A stretch of 64,000 nucleotides of DNA from Corynebacterium glucuronolyticum DSM 44120. Its GTDB lineage: Bacteria > Actinomycetota > Actinomycetes > Mycobacteriales > Mycobacteriaceae. The stretch is from the NCBI RefSeq assembly GCF_030440595.1, contig NZ_CP047452.1:1922001-1986000 (forward strand), given 5' to 3'. Made by a program: the position numbers and the translations under genes. Positions within the stretch are counted from its first letter, which is position 1; each line of letters opens with the position of its first letter. The notes under the pieces were generated by a model. That model made no database searches and was not told where the DNA came from. It saw only the letters and a list, made by a program, of their open reading frames with translations. Of this stretch, positions 54,163 to 62,503 are shown piece by piece.

Positions 54163-54187
54163 TGATTTTTCCCCTTTCTGAGGGCAT

Positions 54188-54219
54188 AAAAAATGACCCC
54201 ATGGGGTTCCAAGGGGTCA
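54188..54219 (-). terminator. Terminator-like hairpin upstream of the major tail gene
   Basis: On the minus strand TGACCCC (54219-54213) pairs with GGGGTCA (54200-54194) around a 12-base loop and is followed directly by TTTTTTATG. It lies 26 bases before the major tail ATG and 24 after the previous stop. Confidence 0.65.
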
Positions 54220-54242
54220 ACGAAAATATGTGATTTATTCGG

Positions 54243-54674
54243 TTATGCGGTGGGGGGGTTTATGGTGGCCAGCAGTTTGCCGACCCCCACCGAAATACTC
54301 ATGGTGGAGACAAACCCGGTTGGCTGGTAGGACGGCCCCGTGCCGAAGAATGTCGACTTCGACCGGGACACACCCAACCCAATTCCGGTTATCCCCTGCG
54401 TCATCGCCGTGTACAGCCTGCGGCCGAGAGCACGAATACCCTCACGGTCAGGGCCGTACACGCTGATACGCACAAGCTCCCGCGTATGCGTCGTCTCATC
54501 CACCTGGGTCACATCATCTGTGACCACGATCGCCAGCCCATCCGTGGCTGCGTTGTAGCCATCCGGGAGTGCGATCTTATGGACCATGTCCGCATCTTCC
54601 GCAGAGAAAAGACGCAGCACATGATGGTAGACAAGCTGCACAAGGTCGGGGGTGATCCCCACATCATGAGACAT
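54243..54674 (-). CDS. Tail completion / terminator protein
   Basis: This 143-residue protein (MSHDVGITPDLVQLVYHHVLRLF) has a beta-rich core (LVRISVYGPDREGIRALGRRLYTAM) typical of small head-tail joining proteins of the gp17/tail terminator type. Its start overlaps the end of the HK97-gp10-like gene by 11 bases. The family call rests on place and fold pattern. Confidence 0.72.
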   Translation of the reverse strand: MSHDVGITPDLVQLVYHHVLRLFSAEDADMVHKIALPDGYNAATDGLAIVVTDDVTQVDETTHTRELVRISVYGPDREGIRALGRRLYTAMTQGITGIGLGVSRSKSTFFGTGPSYQPTGFVSTMSISVGVGKLLATINPPTA

Positions 54675-54966
54675 CTTTCACCGCCTTGGTTAGGAAACCA
54701 TCCTTGGCCTGCTTGGCCACGGCACCAGGGTGACGAACTGTCACGACGTGCGTGGGGCGGTTCGTGCCGTGGGTCGCATGCGTCACTTTGACGACGTCAC
54801 CGGGGTCCTCCTTGAGGAACCGCTTGGTGCTCGCGCCCACGTCGTTGACGTCAGGCCAGCGGACCTCAATGAACTTTTTGAGCTCCTCGGCCTTATCCTC
54901 CACGGCTTTCTGCACCTGCGGAGTATTGGCCATCTGGCGGAAAAGCCCATGATAATCAAGAGACAT
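54664..54966 (-). CDS. HK97 gp10-like neck protein
   Basis: This 100-residue, basic protein (MSLDYHGLFRQMANTPQVQKAVED) begins with a helix. A beta stretch follows (VVKVTHATHGTNRPTHVVTVRHPG). Size, order and composition fit the gp10-like protein of the head-tail joint. The ATG at 54966 is inside the end of the upstream gene (11-base overlap). Confidence 0.72.
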   Translation of the reverse strand: MSLDYHGLFRQMANTPQVQKAVEDKAEELKKFIEVRWPDVNDVGASTKRFLKEDPGDVVKVTHATHGTNRPTHVVTVRHPGAVAKQAKDGFLTKAVKDVS

Positions 54967-55327
54967 TCTCGGACACCTCCCCACGTGAGACGATGAAAAC
55001 CACCTTCGGACGGTGGGAACGGAGCACCGGCCTACGACCCACCGAGTAGTCGAAGGACTGCAACTGCTGCACCACGTACTCCTCGCCGCGAATCACCACC
55101 GTGTCACCATCGGCAACCCGGGTTCCTGCCGGCGCCAGCACCTGCAACCGGGTGATATCACCATGGACAAAATCCTCACCCTTGACCACCTGGTCACCGG
55201 CCGGAGACACAATACAGTGCTCAATGACCCGACCCTCACCATAGATGGGGCGCATACGAGCATCACGCCCGATCACCCCACCCTTGATAGCAACCGGCTC
55301 ACCAAAATCATCAGGCTTCCACCCCAT
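54956..55327 (-). CDS. Head-tail connector / stopper protein
   Basis: This 123-residue beta-rich protein (MGWKPDDFGEPVAIKGGVIG; then DGDTVVIRGEEYVVQQLQSFD) is similar in layout to head closure proteins. Its ATG shares a base with the preceding stop (TGATG), which fixes the start against a longer frame. It overlaps the next gene by 11 bases. Confidence 0.7.
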   Translation of the reverse strand: MGWKPDDFGEPVAIKGGVIGRDARMRPIYGEGRVIEHCIVSPAGDQVVKGEDFVHGDITRLQVLAPAGTRVADGDTVVIRGEEYVVQQLQSFDYSVGRRPVLRSHRPKVVFIVSRGEVSENVS

Positions 55328-55800
55328 CAGCACCACCGTGGCCTTTCCGCACCCTCCGCGCACCGGCGAACCGGCCAACGCGTCCCAAACGGGATCACCA
55401 GCCCACCACGCCCACGCGGCAGCGGACCCGTGTGCAGACCAAGAAGATCGAGAATGGACTGGTCCATCCCCACACCACCCCAGTGGATACCCACCCCCTG
55501 CGAGAAGGTGATGGAATCCGACTGCGGCCCCGACGTCGAGGACGCAGACGCACGACCCACATTCTCACCGATGAGCACCGCCCGGGACACCATAATCCGC
55601 ACAGCCTGCAGCACGGCTACCTGCAGCCACGGTGTGGTCTCCACCTCTTCTGCTAGATCCCGCCCCCTGCGGGCGAACTCGAAGGCAATGAGCTCCACAG
55701 CCTGCTTAATCAAAGCTTCAGCACGCTCTTGCTCATCCTCTTCGAGAGGTCTAGGAAATACGGAGGAAATATCCTCAACGGTTATCTCCACAGGTGCCAC
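55327..55800 (-). CDS. Head-tail adaptor (Gp19/Gp15/gp6-like)
   Basis: This protein of about 157 residues has an N-terminal helical half (PLEEDEQERAEALIKQAVELIAFEFARRG; LQVAVLQAVRIMVSRAV) and a flexible Gly-rich end. This pattern fits the helical adaptor that docks under the portal. GTG 55800 follows AGGGAAGG; GTG 55803 is equally near. The longer frame to 55854 overlaps the upstream gene and is less likely. Confidence 0.7.
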   Translation of the reverse strand: MAPVEITVEDISSVFPRPLEEDEQERAEALIKQAVELIAFEFARRGRDLAEEVETTPWLQVAVLQAVRIMVSRAVLIGENVGRASASSTSGPQSDSITFSQGVGIHWGGVGMDQSILDLLGLHTGPLPRGRGGLVIPFGTRWPVRRCAEGAERPRWC

Positions 55801-55816
55801 CACCTTCCCTAGTGTG

Positions 55817-56212
55817 TTACTCTCCCCGACCTGCGACCTTTTCCACGAAACCAATGATCTCAGCCCGCTTGGAGAGACCGGTCAGCTTGATGCCGTTGGC
55901 ACGGGCATACTCTTTCCACACCGCGACAGTCGCTGTCCTATCGGGCAGCGGAGGATACTCGGCCGTAGGCATCGATGTGGTTTTCGGATCCTCCTTAGGC
56001 GCGTCTTCACCGTCTGGGGTGGAGCTAGCTTCCTCATCGTCTCCCACTGGGGGGTCATCGTCTGATCCGCCTGCCACCTCCGGAGCGTCGACAAGACCCA
56101 GCCCCACCAGACGCTGGTAGGTAGCCTCATCCACATCAACCGGGGTTCCCGGCTTCACCAGAGGACGATCCGGGAAAACCCGGAACGCCTTGGTCAAACG
56201 AACTTCCGTCAT
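55817..56212 (-). CDS. Small capsid-region protein with SAP/HeH-like end
   Basis: In this 131-residue protein a short N-terminal domain (MTEVRLTKAFRVFPDRPLVKPG) is followed by a 35-residue acidic linker (GGSDDDPPVGDDEEASS). The C-terminus (ATVAVWKEYARANGIKLTGLSKRAEIIGFVEK) looks like a SAP or HeH helix pair. Such proteins sit between major capsid and adaptor genes in many actinophages. The ATG directly follows the capsid stop. Confidence 0.68.
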   Translation of the reverse strand: MTEVRLTKAFRVFPDRPLVKPGTPVDVDEATYQRLVGLGLVDAPEVAGGSDDDPPVGDDEEASSTPDGEDAPKEDPKTTSMPTAEYPPLPDRTATVAVWKEYARANGIKLTGLSKRAEIIGFVEKVAGRGE

Positions 56213-57160
56213 TTAGCCTGCCAGCCCCGTCATGTGGACAACAGACAGCGGATGCTGCACGTAGAACGCGCGACGGTGAGAGTAGTTAGCACGCGCGGTC
56301 TGACGCTTACCGTAGCGAACATCCACCGCGCCACCATCCTCCGCGTAGAACGGGGACGTGTACTCGTCCTCGCGCTGTGCAAGCTTGCCAGCCTTGATGT
56401 TAGAGCCCATCCACAGCTCACCGTGAGGGATAGCAAAATCCTTGATAACGGCGATGGAATCAGAGAACAGGGACGGAAGAGTCCCGGCCTTCTGGAACAG
56501 TGGATGAGCGGAAGCCATGTTGCCGTTGTACAGATCATCCATGCTCTTAGAACGCTGAATATCCATGATGGTCGTCGGAGATGCCCACACAACCGCCGGC
56601 TCGTACATGAGCGGGTCGCCCTTCTTATCCTTGGCATCAAGAATAAGCGCCTGCGCGTCGAGAAGGTCGCCCTTGACGTCACCGCCAGCGTCCCACGGCT
56701 TAGACACCTGAAGCTCCTGCACCGGGGCTGCCTTGAGGGCCGCCAGAGCCTCAAGCTTCTTATGGCGAGACACCGTGTTAGCCTTCGCAGTCAGCTCATC
56801 GGCCACCTCATCACGGCGATCGTCCTTGATCTGCTCCCAGGTCACACGAAGACCAATACCGTACTTCTTGATGGTGGCGTGGAGAAGCTCCGTCGTCGCC
56901 AGAGGATCGGACACCGGGATCTCCCCACCCTCCGGGATAACAATCGGGTCATCCTCAAGATAAGCCGCCGTTGCGTGACGGTAGGGCACGATATCAGAGT
57001 TGACATTCTTCACCTCGAAGAACGCATCAAATGCCTGGAATTCGTCCAGGCGCTCACCGAACGCGTCGGTGAGAAGGGTCGGGTCGGAGAGCATCTCCGC
57101 CACAGTGAGATTAGGGATCGCATCCCAAACGGAAGAAACGGTCGTTACTTCATCAGCCAT
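56213..57160 (-). CDS. Major capsid protein (HK97-like)
   Basis: This 315-residue protein lies after the decoration gene and before the connectors. It contains the typical spine helix and loop regions (GLRVTWEQIKDDRRDEVADELTAKANTVSRHK) and P-domain segments (MYEPAVVWASPTTIMDIQRS; LWMGSNIKAGKLAQREDEYTS). No separate scaffold domain is found at its N-terminus, in keeping with the scaffold fused to the protease upstream. ATG 57160 has AAAGGATGATG upstream. Confidence 0.88.
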   Translation of the reverse strand: MADEVTTVSSVWDAIPNLTVAEMLSDPTLLTDAFGERLDEFQAFDAFFEVKNVNSDIVPYRHATAAYLEDDPIVIPEGGEIPVSDPLATTELLHATIKKYGIGLRVTWEQIKDDRRDEVADELTAKANTVSRHKKLEALAALKAAPVQELQVSKPWDAGGDVKGDLLDAQALILDAKDKKGDPLMYEPAVVWASPTTIMDIQRSKSMDDLYNGNMASAHPLFQKAGTLPSLFSDSIAVIKDFAIPHGELWMGSNIKAGKLAQREDEYTSPFYAEDGGAVDVRYGKRQTARANYSHRRAFYVQHPLSVVHMTGLAG

Positions 57161-57179
57161 TCTTCATCATCCTTTCTGG

Positions 57180-57557
57180 TTAGCCTGCCACCGGCAGGTT
57201 GTTGAGAATGGTGAGAATCTTGCCGTTCTCACCGTCACGGACGGCAACACCAACCTGGACTGTGCCGGTAGCTGCCGCCTTACCATCGGCTGCCGCAAAC
57301 ACGGCGGCACCCGCCTTGATTGCCTTCGCGTCACCATCAACAACGAGCTTCACAGCGACGTTGCCGTAATGCACGGCAACATTATCGGGGCGAAGCTGGT
57401 CCTTCGGGTCGGCGATCTCGGTGACTGCACCGAAGATGGCACCTTCCGCGCCGGCGTGCTTCACCTTGCCGTCTTTGATGGCCACGAGGTGGCCCTTTTC
57501 TACGCGGGTTGCAGCCTCATAGCCAATGGGGCCACCCGTGTACACCGGATTAGACAT
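57180..57557 (-). CDS. Capsid decoration protein
   Basis: This 125-residue, small beta-rich protein (MSNPVYTGGPIGYEAATRVEKGHLVAIKDGKVK) is rich in Ala, Val and Gly. It fits the head decoration or DUF2190-type proteins encoded directly upstream of the capsid gene. It overlaps the protease-scaffold gene by 8 bases. It should stabilise the expanded head. Confidence 0.75.
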   Translation of the reverse strand: MSNPVYTGGPIGYEAATRVEKGHLVAIKDGKVKHAGAEGAIFGAVTEIADPKDQLRPDNVAVHYGNVAVKLVVDGDAKAIKAGAAVFAAADGKAAATGTVQVGVAVRDGENGKILTILNNLPVAG

Positions 57558-58338
57558 GGTTGTTCTTTCCCTTCTTGGCTCGAGCCGCAGCCGTTGCCAT
57601 CAGATTTTCACGTGTTTCTCGACCCTCACGAGCCGCTTCCTCTACTGCCTCCGCACCGGAGTTGCCCAGTTCAGCGACTGGGACGGTGTTCTTCGGCAGG
57701 GACCCCCAGGAACGCTGGTATGCCTGCGGGTCAGCCCGCAGCGCATCCAGTGCCTTGAGGCGCATAGCGGCTGCGAAACGCCCTGCTGCGATATCCTCGT
57801 CGACGCGGGCGGCGTTGTTCTTCTCGTCAAGCTCCGCCTGCGCCTTACCGAAGTTGCGTGCCACCTCGTTGAGGTAATCGAAGTGGGCACGCGGGACTTC
57901 CACCATCTCCCCCAGCGGGTCACCAGCGGGCGCCACATCAGGGTCGATAGCAGGCTCGGACGGGGTCTCCTTGTCGACCTTGTCGGCGGCTACCACATTT
58001 ACCTTCACGGTGATGGTTTCCTCACCGACGGTGATGGCCAGATCGGTGGTGTCACCGACCTTCACCTCATCTGTGGCACGGACGGTGACAGCACCTGCGG
58101 CACCGACTTCGCAGGTGAAGCCATCACCGACCTCAGCGGTGACCTCGGCTTCATCATTTAGGGGCTCCGTGGGGTCCACCTCGACCTTGCCGGTCGGTAC
58201 GACCTCCACTTCGTCCGGGTATTCGGCCGTCACAATCGTGGCGACCTCAATCTGCTCATTAAAAAAGCCGGAGAGCGCGTTTCGCACTTCTTCCGGCTTC
58301 TTGCCCAGCTCCTGGGCAAGCTGATTCAAGACATCCAT
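57550..58338 (-). CDS. Probable nested scaffold protein from an internal start
   Basis: In frame at codon 221 of the protease gene an ATG (58338, MDVLNQLAQELGKKPEEV) has AAAGGAG exactly 5 bases upstream, a better ribosome site than that of many genes here. The product would be the 262-residue scaffold without protease, as with lambda C/Nu3. Some phages use exactly this arrangement, but expression here is inferred. Confidence 0.6.
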   Translation of the reverse strand: MDVLNQLAQELGKKPEEVRNALSGFFNEQIEVATIVTAEYPDEVEVVPTGKVEVDPTEPLNDEAEVTAEVGDGFTCEVGAAGAVTVRATDEVKVGDTTDLAITVGEETITVKVNVVAADKVDKETPSEPAIDPDVAPAGDPLGEMVEVPRAHFDYLNEVARNFGKAQAELDEKNNAARVDEDIAAGRFAAAMRLKALDALRADPQAYQRSWGSLPKNTVPVAELGNSGAEAVEEAAREGRETRENLMATAAARAKKGKNNHV

Positions 58339-58998
58339 CTTGGCTCCTTTCGGCCCATCACTGGGCTCATCATTGACATCCCCCCGCACACCGCTGGGGA
58401 TCTTCGGCGGCGGGGCTGCCGCACGATTCGCAAATTTGAACCGGCGACGCATCGACGCAGCAACCGGCTCACGCGCGGACTCCTGCTTCTTTGACTCAAG
58501 CACCCCGTCCGCCAGCCCAGCCGCAACCGCCTCATCGGCGGCATACCACGTCTCTGCCGACATGGCTGTCAGCCAGTCCTCTACCGTGCCACCCGCCTTC
58601 TCTGCGTAAATGTTGGCCAGTTTCTTATCCTGGCGTTCCAGATCCTCCAGCGTCTTGCGGGCATCATCAGCATTACCGTCCATGTAGGTCATGGCCCGGT
58701 GAATCATCATCTCCGCTGACGGGCGCATAAGCACCTCATCCGCGCCACCCACCGCAATAAAGCTCGCAGCGGACGCCGCCAAAGATTCGACAATGACGGT
58801 CACCTTCCCCGCATAATCCTGCAACGCGTTCATGATCGCAATGCCCTCATAGACATCACCACCACCGGAGGAGATGCGAACGGTCACATCCTCCCCGTCT
58901 GCTGCATCAAGCTGGTCAATCACGGCCTTTGCAGTGATCTCATTCTCTGGTTCAAAAAAATCAAACCCAATAGGGCCGTACATCAAAATTTCAGCCAT
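57550..58998 (-). CDS. ClpP-like prohead protease fused to scaffold
   Basis: In this 482-residue protein residues 1-175 are a ClpP-type (S14) protease with the glycine-rich RISSGGGDVYEG, nucleophile Ser76 in SLAASAAS and His100 in MIHRAMTYMDG. Residues 220-482 form an acidic scaffold with a helical end (HFDYLNEVARNFGKAQAELDEKNNAARVDEDIAAG). An internal ribosome site suggests that the scaffold is also made alone (separate entry). The ATG overlaps the portal stop by one base (TAATG). Confidence 0.88.
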   Translation of the reverse strand: MAEILMYGPIGFDFFEPENEITAKAVIDQLDAADGEDVTVRISSGGGDVYEGIAIMNALQDYAGKVTVIVESLAASAASFIAVGGADEVLMRPSAEMMIHRAMTYMDGNADDARKTLEDLERQDKKLANIYAEKAGGTVEDWLTAMSAETWYAADEAVAAGLADGVLESKKQESAREPVAASMRRRFKFANRAAAPPPKIPSGVRGDVNDEPSDGPKGAKMDVLNQLAQELGKKPEEVRNALSGFFNEQIEVATIVTAEYPDEVEVVPTGKVEVDPTEPLNDEAEVTAEVGDGFTCEVGAAGAVTVRATDEVKVGDTTDLAITVGEETITVKVNVVAADKVDKETPSEPAIDPDVAPAGDPLGEMVEVPRAHFDYLNEVARNFGKAQAELDEKNNAARVDEDIAAGRFAAAMRLKALDALRADPQAYQRSWGSLPKNTVPVAELGNSGAEAVEEAAREGRETRENLMATAAARAKKGKNNHV

Positions 58999-60413
58999 TA
59001 GCGCACCTCCCCAGTGCTCGTTCGTCCTGTTATCCGGTCAATGTAGGCAGCAAGAATCTCATCTCCCGATGGCAAGGAATCCACTGGCTGCCTGGCCGGT
59101 GACTGCATGGAGGACTCCTCCGAAGGCACCGGGGCATCATCAGAGAGAGACACTCCGATAGCTTGCTCCGCATCGCGCAGATTCTTCTTCGCCTTCAGCG
59201 CATCAAATAGCTCGCGGGCCTTCGGGATACGGAACGTCGAACGCACCCACCCCTCCAGGTTCGGCTCCTTAGTCAGCACGCCCTGGGCTGCAAGCTGCGA
59301 AATGTCACCCGGAGTCAGATCCTTCTGGACCTGAATCCGCGTCGACGTCACAAGTGGCAAAGGGCCCTCATAATCCGGGAACGCAATATGCACCAGGTCA
59401 GCCACAATATGCTGGCTTGCGATGTCATCGATCCACTCCGACAAGGATTGCAGCCCTTGGATGAATTCGCCCAGCTGAACATTGGCCAACGCGTATGATC
59501 CACCCGAACCTGTAAGGTTCAAATGCGTGGCGTTGCAGGAGATAGCGATCTGATTGCCGTGGAACTCCATCGCACGCTGAATATCCGGCAACTGGCCAGA
59601 TACGCCCTCGACGGGCATGTCCGCACCAGGCGGCAGCGAGTACGCGGTGACGGCACCGGCCGCATAAGATTCGGCCAATTCCTGCCCACGGTCCAGTTCC
59701 TCCTGCACCCGGTCCGGCTGCGTCAGCTGGGAAGCCTTATATTTCGGGATCCCCATGCCGTTACGTTGCAACACCAATGAGTTCAACCGGGTGAGCTTCA
59801 TCAGCTCCAGCCAATTGTCCCGCGATGCCGCGAACACCGACGTGCCCTGCCATGTGGCATCACGCTCACCATGCCGATAGGCCACAAGACGATCCACGGG
59901 GATGAACACATCCTTGCCACCCTTGGCACCCATCTGGGTAATCCCCTCAAGACCACCATCAGCACCGACATGGATCTTCCGAATCGACAAATTCGGGCGT
60001 GGAGCAAGCTTGCGAAGGTGATTCCGACCATCGGAGCCAACATCGTAGACCTGCTCGAAAAACTCAACACCAGTGAAAATCGCATCGACCGCCATCTTCA
60101 CATGCTCATTGAAAGACACCCGTCCAGTAAGCCGCGGGGCTTGCCCCTCCTGCCCCTTCACCGGCAAACGCAAATCAGACGACACCAACGCGACCACCTC
60201 ATCGGGTGCCCCGTTCGGATCAATCGACCGCGCTGCCTGCTCAATCGGCTTCCGGATAGCATTCTCCACCTGAGCAACCTTCGCCGTGGACCGCATCTCC
60301 ACAAGCTCCCACTGCCTAGCCCACCACGTCATGCCCGGGCGCGTACCAATCCTCGGCGCAAACCTCGGCATACTAGCGTGACCAACCTCGGAAACTCGCT
60401 GCTGCTTCTCCAA
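58998..60413 (-). CDS. Portal protein
   Basis: This 471-residue protein is of the DUF935-like portal type. Conserved parts include KPIEQAARSIDPNG, MAVDAIFTGVEFFEQVYDVG and RHGERDATWQGTSVFAASRDNWLELMKL. It forms the dodecameric DNA entry pore. The TTG at 60413 has AGGAGG 8 bases upstream and overlaps the terminase end. ATG 60371, one base after the terminase stop, is the alternative and would give a protein 14 residues shorter. Confidence 0.9.
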   Translation of the reverse strand: MEKQQRVSEVGHASMPRFAPRIGTRPGMTWWARQWELVEMRSTAKVAQVENAIRKPIEQAARSIDPNGAPDEVVALVSSDLRLPVKGQEGQAPRLTGRVSFNEHVKMAVDAIFTGVEFFEQVYDVGSDGRNHLRKLAPRPNLSIRKIHVGADGGLEGITQMGAKGGKDVFIPVDRLVAYRHGERDATWQGTSVFAASRDNWLELMKLTRLNSLVLQRNGMGIPKYKASQLTQPDRVQEELDRGQELAESYAAGAVTAYSLPPGADMPVEGVSGQLPDIQRAMEFHGNQIAISCNATHLNLTGSGGSYALANVQLGEFIQGLQSLSEWIDDIASQHIVADLVHIAFPDYEGPLPLVTSTRIQVQKDLTPGDISQLAAQGVLTKEPNLEGWVRSTFRIPKARELFDALKAKKNLRDAEQAIGVSLSDDAPVPSEESSMQSPARQPVDSLPSGDEILAAYIDRITGRTSTGEVR

Positions 60414-62052
60414 CGCTCACACCTCCTCGCTTCTTCTCATGCCTCACTGCAAACCGAGGCAAAGCCCCCACAGGGTTCATCTTCACTTCCTCAACCTCAA
60501 TAGCCTTACGCCGCCCAGCCGCATACCCAGCAAGAAAATCATTCAACCCCCACACCGCAAACGTCGCAGCGACAAGACTAGGAACCTCGCCCGAGAATCT
60601 ATCAATAGCGGGGTACTTGCCATCTTCCCCACGAAGAACAGCAACCCCTAACTCCTTCACCCATTGCGGATTCCCATCATGGGTCAGAGTGCCATCACGT
60701 ACAGCCTGCTCAAACGAGCGCCACGCAGCCGAAACCCGCGCCCCCGTCATGGCCACCACCTCAATCCCCTCACGAGCAAGAGGCGCCTGCAGCACCCCAG
60801 CAGGAGAATCCTTATCCAAAAGAACTGAGCACGGACCACACCCATCACGAAAATCAGCAATCGCCCGGACAGCGTCATCGACCACCAAGGTCGGGGTCGT
60901 ATGAAGCAGCTGAATATGCACACCGCGTACGGTCTGCCCCGCCGACACGAACGACACCAGGCCATCATCCGGGGCTGCCTCCACCGCAAGAACAAGTTTC
61001 CCCACCTTCACCTCACGGTCGACGGCCAACCGCCCCCAGCGTTCCATGGGCAGGATCGGCACGAAATCCTCACGGTCAATCTCCGAATCCCATTGACACA
61101 AATGCTCAGTGCGGAACGCAGCCTCCGACTTCGACTGGCGGAAACCAGCCAACCGTGCAAGCGTGATACGACCGTTACCCAAGTCAGGATTTGCTTCACG
61201 CCACCCATCTTGGTCATCAATATCCTTGTCGGGATCAGCTGACCACTCGAAAATCGCGATACGCGCATCCCGCCATGTGCCATCCTTGATCGGTGCAGTC
61301 GCGCGCTCACGCGTCTCACGCAGTACGACCGAATGGTCACCGCCCGCATTCGACGTCGCAACGATCAACCCGTTGTCCGGCACCGTCGTGGTGGCCTCCA
61401 ACGAATTCACACCAACGTAGGTCTTCTGGGTACGCAGCTCATCAATGTAAAGCAGATCATTCGTGTCACCACGACCGGCGTTCTCGTCAATTCCCACCGG
61501 CCTGTAACGCCTCCGCCTATCCTTCGACCAGAACGCCTGCCCACCCTTCGAGTGATCTACCCGCCCCAAAGACCGGGACAGCACAGGATCCAGTTCAATC
61601 TCAAGCAGAATCTCATTCCACAGGTCAATCGCCTTATTCAGCGTTTGCGCCGCAGCCATAATCTCCGGAACCCGACGCCGGAAAAAGAAGTACTTGATCA
61701 GCTTCTTCACGAAGTCAGTCTTGCCGTTCTGACGACTGATCAGGATGAGGACGTAGGTGAACCGCAGCCTGCCATTCGGGATCGGACGGCCACCCTTGAC
61801 CACCGGCTGGGCGTAAAGTCGCTCGACTTTCGCCAACTCAACCTCTGGATTATCCTCCAGCTTGGCGAAAGCAACAGCATCCTCTTTGGTCAGCACCTCA
61901 AGGACGTGAATACCCAGCCATTCCTGGTAGTCAGACAGTGGCGAGTGCAGGATCTCACGGCAGAACCAAGCGAAATCGTATCCCCAGGTGGCATCCGACT
62001 CGGAGAGATCTCGCAGAGGTGGGGTAAATATCCTCGGCAGCGTCAACGTCAC
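60373..62052 (-). CDS. Terminase large subunit
   Basis: This packaging motor of about 559 residues has an N-terminal ATPase with Walker A SRQNGKT (near residue 106) and Walker B LLYIDEL (near 201-206). A C-terminal nuclease-like half has acidic clusters (LAVEAAPDDG; VVDDAVRAI; LLDKDSPAG). Length and order after the small subunit fit. GTG 62052 was chosen because AGGAGG lies 8 bases upstream; GTG 62061 overlaps that site. Confidence 0.93.
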   Translation of the reverse strand: MTLTLPRIFTPPLRDLSESDATWGYDFAWFCREILHSPLSDYQEWLGIHVLEVLTKEDAVAFAKLEDNPEVELAKVERLYAQPVVKGGRPIPNGRLRFTYVLILISRQNGKTDFVKKLIKYFFFRRRVPEIMAAAQTLNKAIDLWNEILLEIELDPVLSRSLGRVDHSKGGQAFWSKDRRRRYRPVGIDENAGRGDTNDLLYIDELRTQKTYVGVNSLEATTTVPDNGLIVATSNAGGDHSVVLRETRERATAPIKDGTWRDARIAIFEWSADPDKDIDDQDGWREANPDLGNGRITLARLAGFRQSKSEAAFRTEHLCQWDSEIDREDFVPILPMERWGRLAVDREVKVGKLVLAVEAAPDDGLVSFVSAGQTVRGVHIQLLHTTPTLVVDDAVRAIADFRDGCGPCSVLLDKDSPAGVLQAPLAREGIEVVAMTGARVSAAWRSFEQAVRDGTLTHDGNPQWVKELGVAVLRGEDGKYPAIDRFSGEVPSLVAATFAVWGLNDFLAGYAAGRRKAIEVEEVKMNPVGALPRFAVRHEKKRGGVSVGEAAASFRGWSR

Positions 62053-62071
62053 GCCAGCCACCTCCTACCTG

Positions 62072-62503
62072 TTAGAAGGGCTCGACCTCCTCGTCGAGCA
62101 CCAGCAAGCCTAGCTTCTGTTTTCCCTCAGGATTAAGCCCAAGACCGGTCAAGACCTTGTTCAGGGTCGGGTAGGCGCCGAATGTTGTCTTGTCGATCCT
62201 CGCCTGGTCTCCTGAAGCATTAGCTTCGTCTATGTATGTGGCCAGTTCGCGGGCCACTTCGATGCTTGCTTGGTCGTCGGCAGTCAGATGTGTGGCTGCT
62301 GCGACGGCTCCGTCCACTGAATCGAGCATTTTTCCCATGTCAACGCCTCCAGGTCGTCTAAATATCCTGTTATCGCCTGCAATCGCCCGAATTGCTGTGT
62401 CTACTCGCGCGAGCCCCCGTTCCAGCTCAGAGAGAGAACCCGAGACTCTGTCCAGTGGCCGGGAGGGGGAGTCCCTCCGGGCGGGCTCAGATTTTTTGGC
62501 CAC
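62072..62503 (-). CDS. Terminase small subunit
   Basis: This 143-residue, helical, basic-to-acidic protein (VAKKSEPARRDSPSRPLDRV; then LTADDQASIEVARELATYIDEA) ends LLVLDEEVEPF. Size and place before the large subunit match small terminases of actinophages. GTG 62503 overlaps the end of the HNH gene by 17 bases; a longer frame into that gene is not supported. Confidence 0.78.
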   Translation of the reverse strand: MAKKSEPARRDSPSRPLDRVSGSLSELERGLARVDTAIRAIAGDNRIFRRPGGVDMGKMLDSVDGAVAAATHLTADDQASIEVARELATYIDEANASGDQARIDKTTFGAYPTLNKVLTGLGLNPEGKQKLGLLVLDEEVEPF

